Shown piece after piece: positions 62,718-64,000 of a stretch of 64,000 nucleotides of DNA. The position numbers and the translations under genes were made by a program. Every line of letters begins with the position of its first letter. The first letter of the stretch is position 1. Under the pieces are notes generated by a model. That model saw only the letters and a list, made by a program, of their open reading frames with translations. It did not search any database and was not told the DNA's origin. The stretch is from Filifactor villosus (GTDB lineage: Bacteria; Bacillota; Clostridia; Peptostreptococcales; Filifactoraceae): positions 1 to 64,000 of the forward strand of contig NZ_JBHSHL010000007.1 in assembly GCF_042652965.1 (NCBI RefSeq), in the 5' to 3' direction.

Positions 62718-63617
62718 CTATAAAGTGATCTCATCTCCCAAGATCCGTTCATACTCGACCGGAGAAATAGGCATATATCCCGCACTGGGAGTGAAGGTAA
62801 ACTCGGAAAGATAGATCTCTCCATTGATCTGATACATATCCACCCTCAAAAATTTGGTTCCCTTTGAGAAAAAACGAGCCAATTCAACCATATCTTCAAA
62901 GCGGGAAGGCTTCTGCGGAAGTTCGTCCAATTCCTTATAATCCGAACGCCCGAAAGGTGCGGGCTTCCAATCCATATCCAAAAAACTGATTCGAGTCTCC
63001 CCTTCATCTGAAAAGGCGCTCCCTGAAAATCCTACCGATATATACAGATACTTGGGCTCTCCGTTGAAACAGTAAAACTTGTGATCCATCAATCCTATCC
63101 CCTCGGTATCCGCATCGTCCTTCATCAGCTTCTCTGCGATGATCCGAGGTTTTGCATTTTTATAAGGCCACTCTCTATGAGCATAATAGTAATTTGTACT
63201 CAGGAGTTTAGTGAAGGTCTTGTCCAAAAACTCCATATCCAACTTCGACTTATCCTTACAGATAATAAGTCCTCCGCTGTCATGCGTACACTTTAATACA
63301 AACTCTTCGGGAAGAGTGTCGAAGTTGATATCTTTGAAGCTCTCCCACACCCCTAAAACAGGGATCACATGCTCTTGGCCTACCAGACCTGCAACATAGT
63401 TCTTCGCCTCATACTTATCAACCATCGTCGTGTAGATGTCTTTTCTGTCGTGGATCTTCAACCACTGGAGTTTTTCATTGAAAGTTTTGGGATTCTTTAG
63501 ATCCAAGCTCTTACCCACTGCAAAATGATAACACAATTTCAAATACCATGAATCCGGCATCCAATTCAGCATGTCCTTACTTCTCAGTTGTCTAAAAATT
63601 CTTCTTGTAAAACTCAT
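62718..63617 (-). CDS. TupA-like ATP-grasp protein
   Basis: About 299 residues with the pattern of TupA-like ATP-grasp enzymes of polysaccharide loci: KTFNEKLQWLKIHDRKDIYTTMVDKYEAK area, FVLKCTHDSGGLIICKDK (ATP-binding strand and loop), RIIAEKLM and YLSEFTFTPSAGYMP. The family joins amino acids or similar groups to sugars or polymers (TupA itself acts in teichuronopeptide synthesis). Start at 63617, behind GAAGGAAAGA; an earlier in-frame start lacks a site. It probably modifies the surface glycan made here. Confidence 0.82.
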   Translation of the reverse strand: MSFTRRIFRQLRSKDMLNWMPDSWYLKLCYHFAVGKSLDLKNPKTFNEKLQWLKIHDRKDIYTTMVDKYEAKNYVAGLVGQEHVIPVLGVWESFKDINFDTLPEEFVLKCTHDSGGLIICKDKSKLDMEFLDKTFTKLLSTNYYYAHREWPYKNAKPRIIAEKLMKDDADTEGIGLMDHKFYCFNGEPKYLYISVGFSGSAFSDEGETRISFLDMDWKPAPFGRSDYKELDELPQKPSRFEDMVELARFFSKGTKFLRVDMYQINGEIYLSEFTFTPSAGYMPISPVEYERILGDEITL

Positions 63618-63696
63618 TCTTTCCTTCTTTCTGTATTGCTTTTCTTGCTGTATTGCTTTTGGGAACACCGCACGATAGAACCTTCCTGTTTTTCTT

Positions 63697-63797
63697 TTTA
63701 TAGAACGCAAAGGTTGGTCATATCAAAATTTTCAAAAATTTTATATTTTGTATAAAATTGATTTTATGATATTTATTTAAATTTTGCGGTATCGCCT
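63697..63797 (-). repeat. Family C intergenic repeat, copy C7
   Basis: TATCAAAATTTTCAAAAATT, GTATAAAATTGATTTTATGA and a clean GGTATCGCC end (reverse of GGCGATACC). Confidence 0.7.
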
Positions 63798-63801
63798 TTT
63801 C

Positions 63802-64000
63802 TTATTTTTGCAAATCTCTAAGTGCCTTTTCCAATTTAAGGCTCCAATTATGATAGTCAAACCTATGTTGCACGCAGGATATAGCATTGGATGAATACTC
63901 CAAATACTCCTCCCTGTTCAAATTGATCGCTATGGACAAGACCCTTCTGCACGACTCGATGTCATGCTCTTCTATAAATATACTGTTTACTCCATTCTCC
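63802..64000 (-). CDS. Glycosyltransferase, C-terminal part (gene continues past the window)
   Basis: The open minus-strand frame enters from the right edge and ends at TAA 63802-63804. The 65 visible residues (ENGVNSIFIEEHDIESCRRV ... FDYHNWSLKLEKAL) match the C-terminal end of GT-B family 4 glycosyltransferases, with the nucleotide-sugar-contacting loop followed by the closing helices. It continues the polysaccharide locus. Donor unknown. Confidence 0.65.
   Translation of the reverse strand, partial: ENGVNSIFIEEHDIESCRRVLSIAINLNREEYLEYSSNAISCVQHRFDYHNWSLKLEKALRDLQK

Overview
The window reads as chromosome from a low-to-mid GC, Gram-positive anaerobe of the Bacillota, most likely class Clostridia. 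Supporting evidence: strong AGGAGG-type ribosome binding sites, sigma-A promoters with 17-nt spacers, an S-layer-homology (SLH) surface protein, several lipoproteins, a sigma-54 system, and the lepA / rpsT / holA / comEC neighbourhood typical of Clostridia. The sporulation genes gpr and spoIIP, usually found between rpsT and lepA in spore-formers, are absent, which suggests a non-sporulating lineage. I cannot name the species.

Layout. 1-3.4 kb: a reverse-transcriptase fragment with a YVDD motif, a CARF-HEPN protein of the CRISPR type III accessory kind, and a small Rossmann-like protein that could be a signalling or ring-nuclease-like partner. No CRISPR array is visible. 4-9.5 kb: secreted transglutaminase-like protein, pncB, a doubly truncated RibA joined in frame to RibH, and an aldehyde dehydrogenase. 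10.3-14.8 kb: a sigma-54 operon (enhancer-binding activator, glutaminase, AGCS amino-acid/Na+ symporter) with a clear -24/-12 promoter before the activator gene. 15-19 kb: rplM-rpsI, truA, apbE. 19.8-22.6 kb: copZ-copA-csoR with a CsoR-like G-tract inside its promoter. 22.7-27.5 kb: HD phosphohydrolase, uvrC, a membrane protein, tRNA-Thr(CGT). 28-31 kb: a copper-amine-oxidase-N domain protein and a family 2 glycosyltransferase. 31-36.4 kb: a nikABCDE-type importer preceded by a cobalamin riboswitch with a terminator. 37-44 kb: lepA, rpsT, holA, a ComEC without its beta-lactamase domain, and two acyltransferase-like genes. The missing ComEC-type metallo-beta-lactamase domain appears as a separate lipoprotein at 44.8 kb. 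46-53 kb: an ECF transporter with a DUF4430 protein and an SLH-anchored toroid protein. 54-64 kb: a surface polysaccharide locus with the enzymes for GDP-L-fucose, two glycosyltransferases and a TupA-like ATP-grasp protein.

The most interesting system is at 46.0-53.1 kb. The toroid protein and the DUF4430 protein together look like a bacterial, two-piece counterpart of the two domains of mammalian intrinsic factor/transcobalamin, encoded beside a complete ECF importer. With the cobalamin riboswitch on the nik-type operon, the window suggests a cell that both captures corrinoids at its surface and controls metal import by B12.

The intergenic regions are packed with small repeats. Two families of about 115 bp (called A and B here) have terminal inverted repeats TACTATT/AATAGTA, and many copies are flanked by 3-bp direct repeats of the form TNA. 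A third family (C, about 145 bp) is AT-rich. One A element sits inside a C element and one B sits inside another B, so these are miniature mobile elements, probably moved by an IS5/PIF-Harbinger-like transposase encoded elsewhere.
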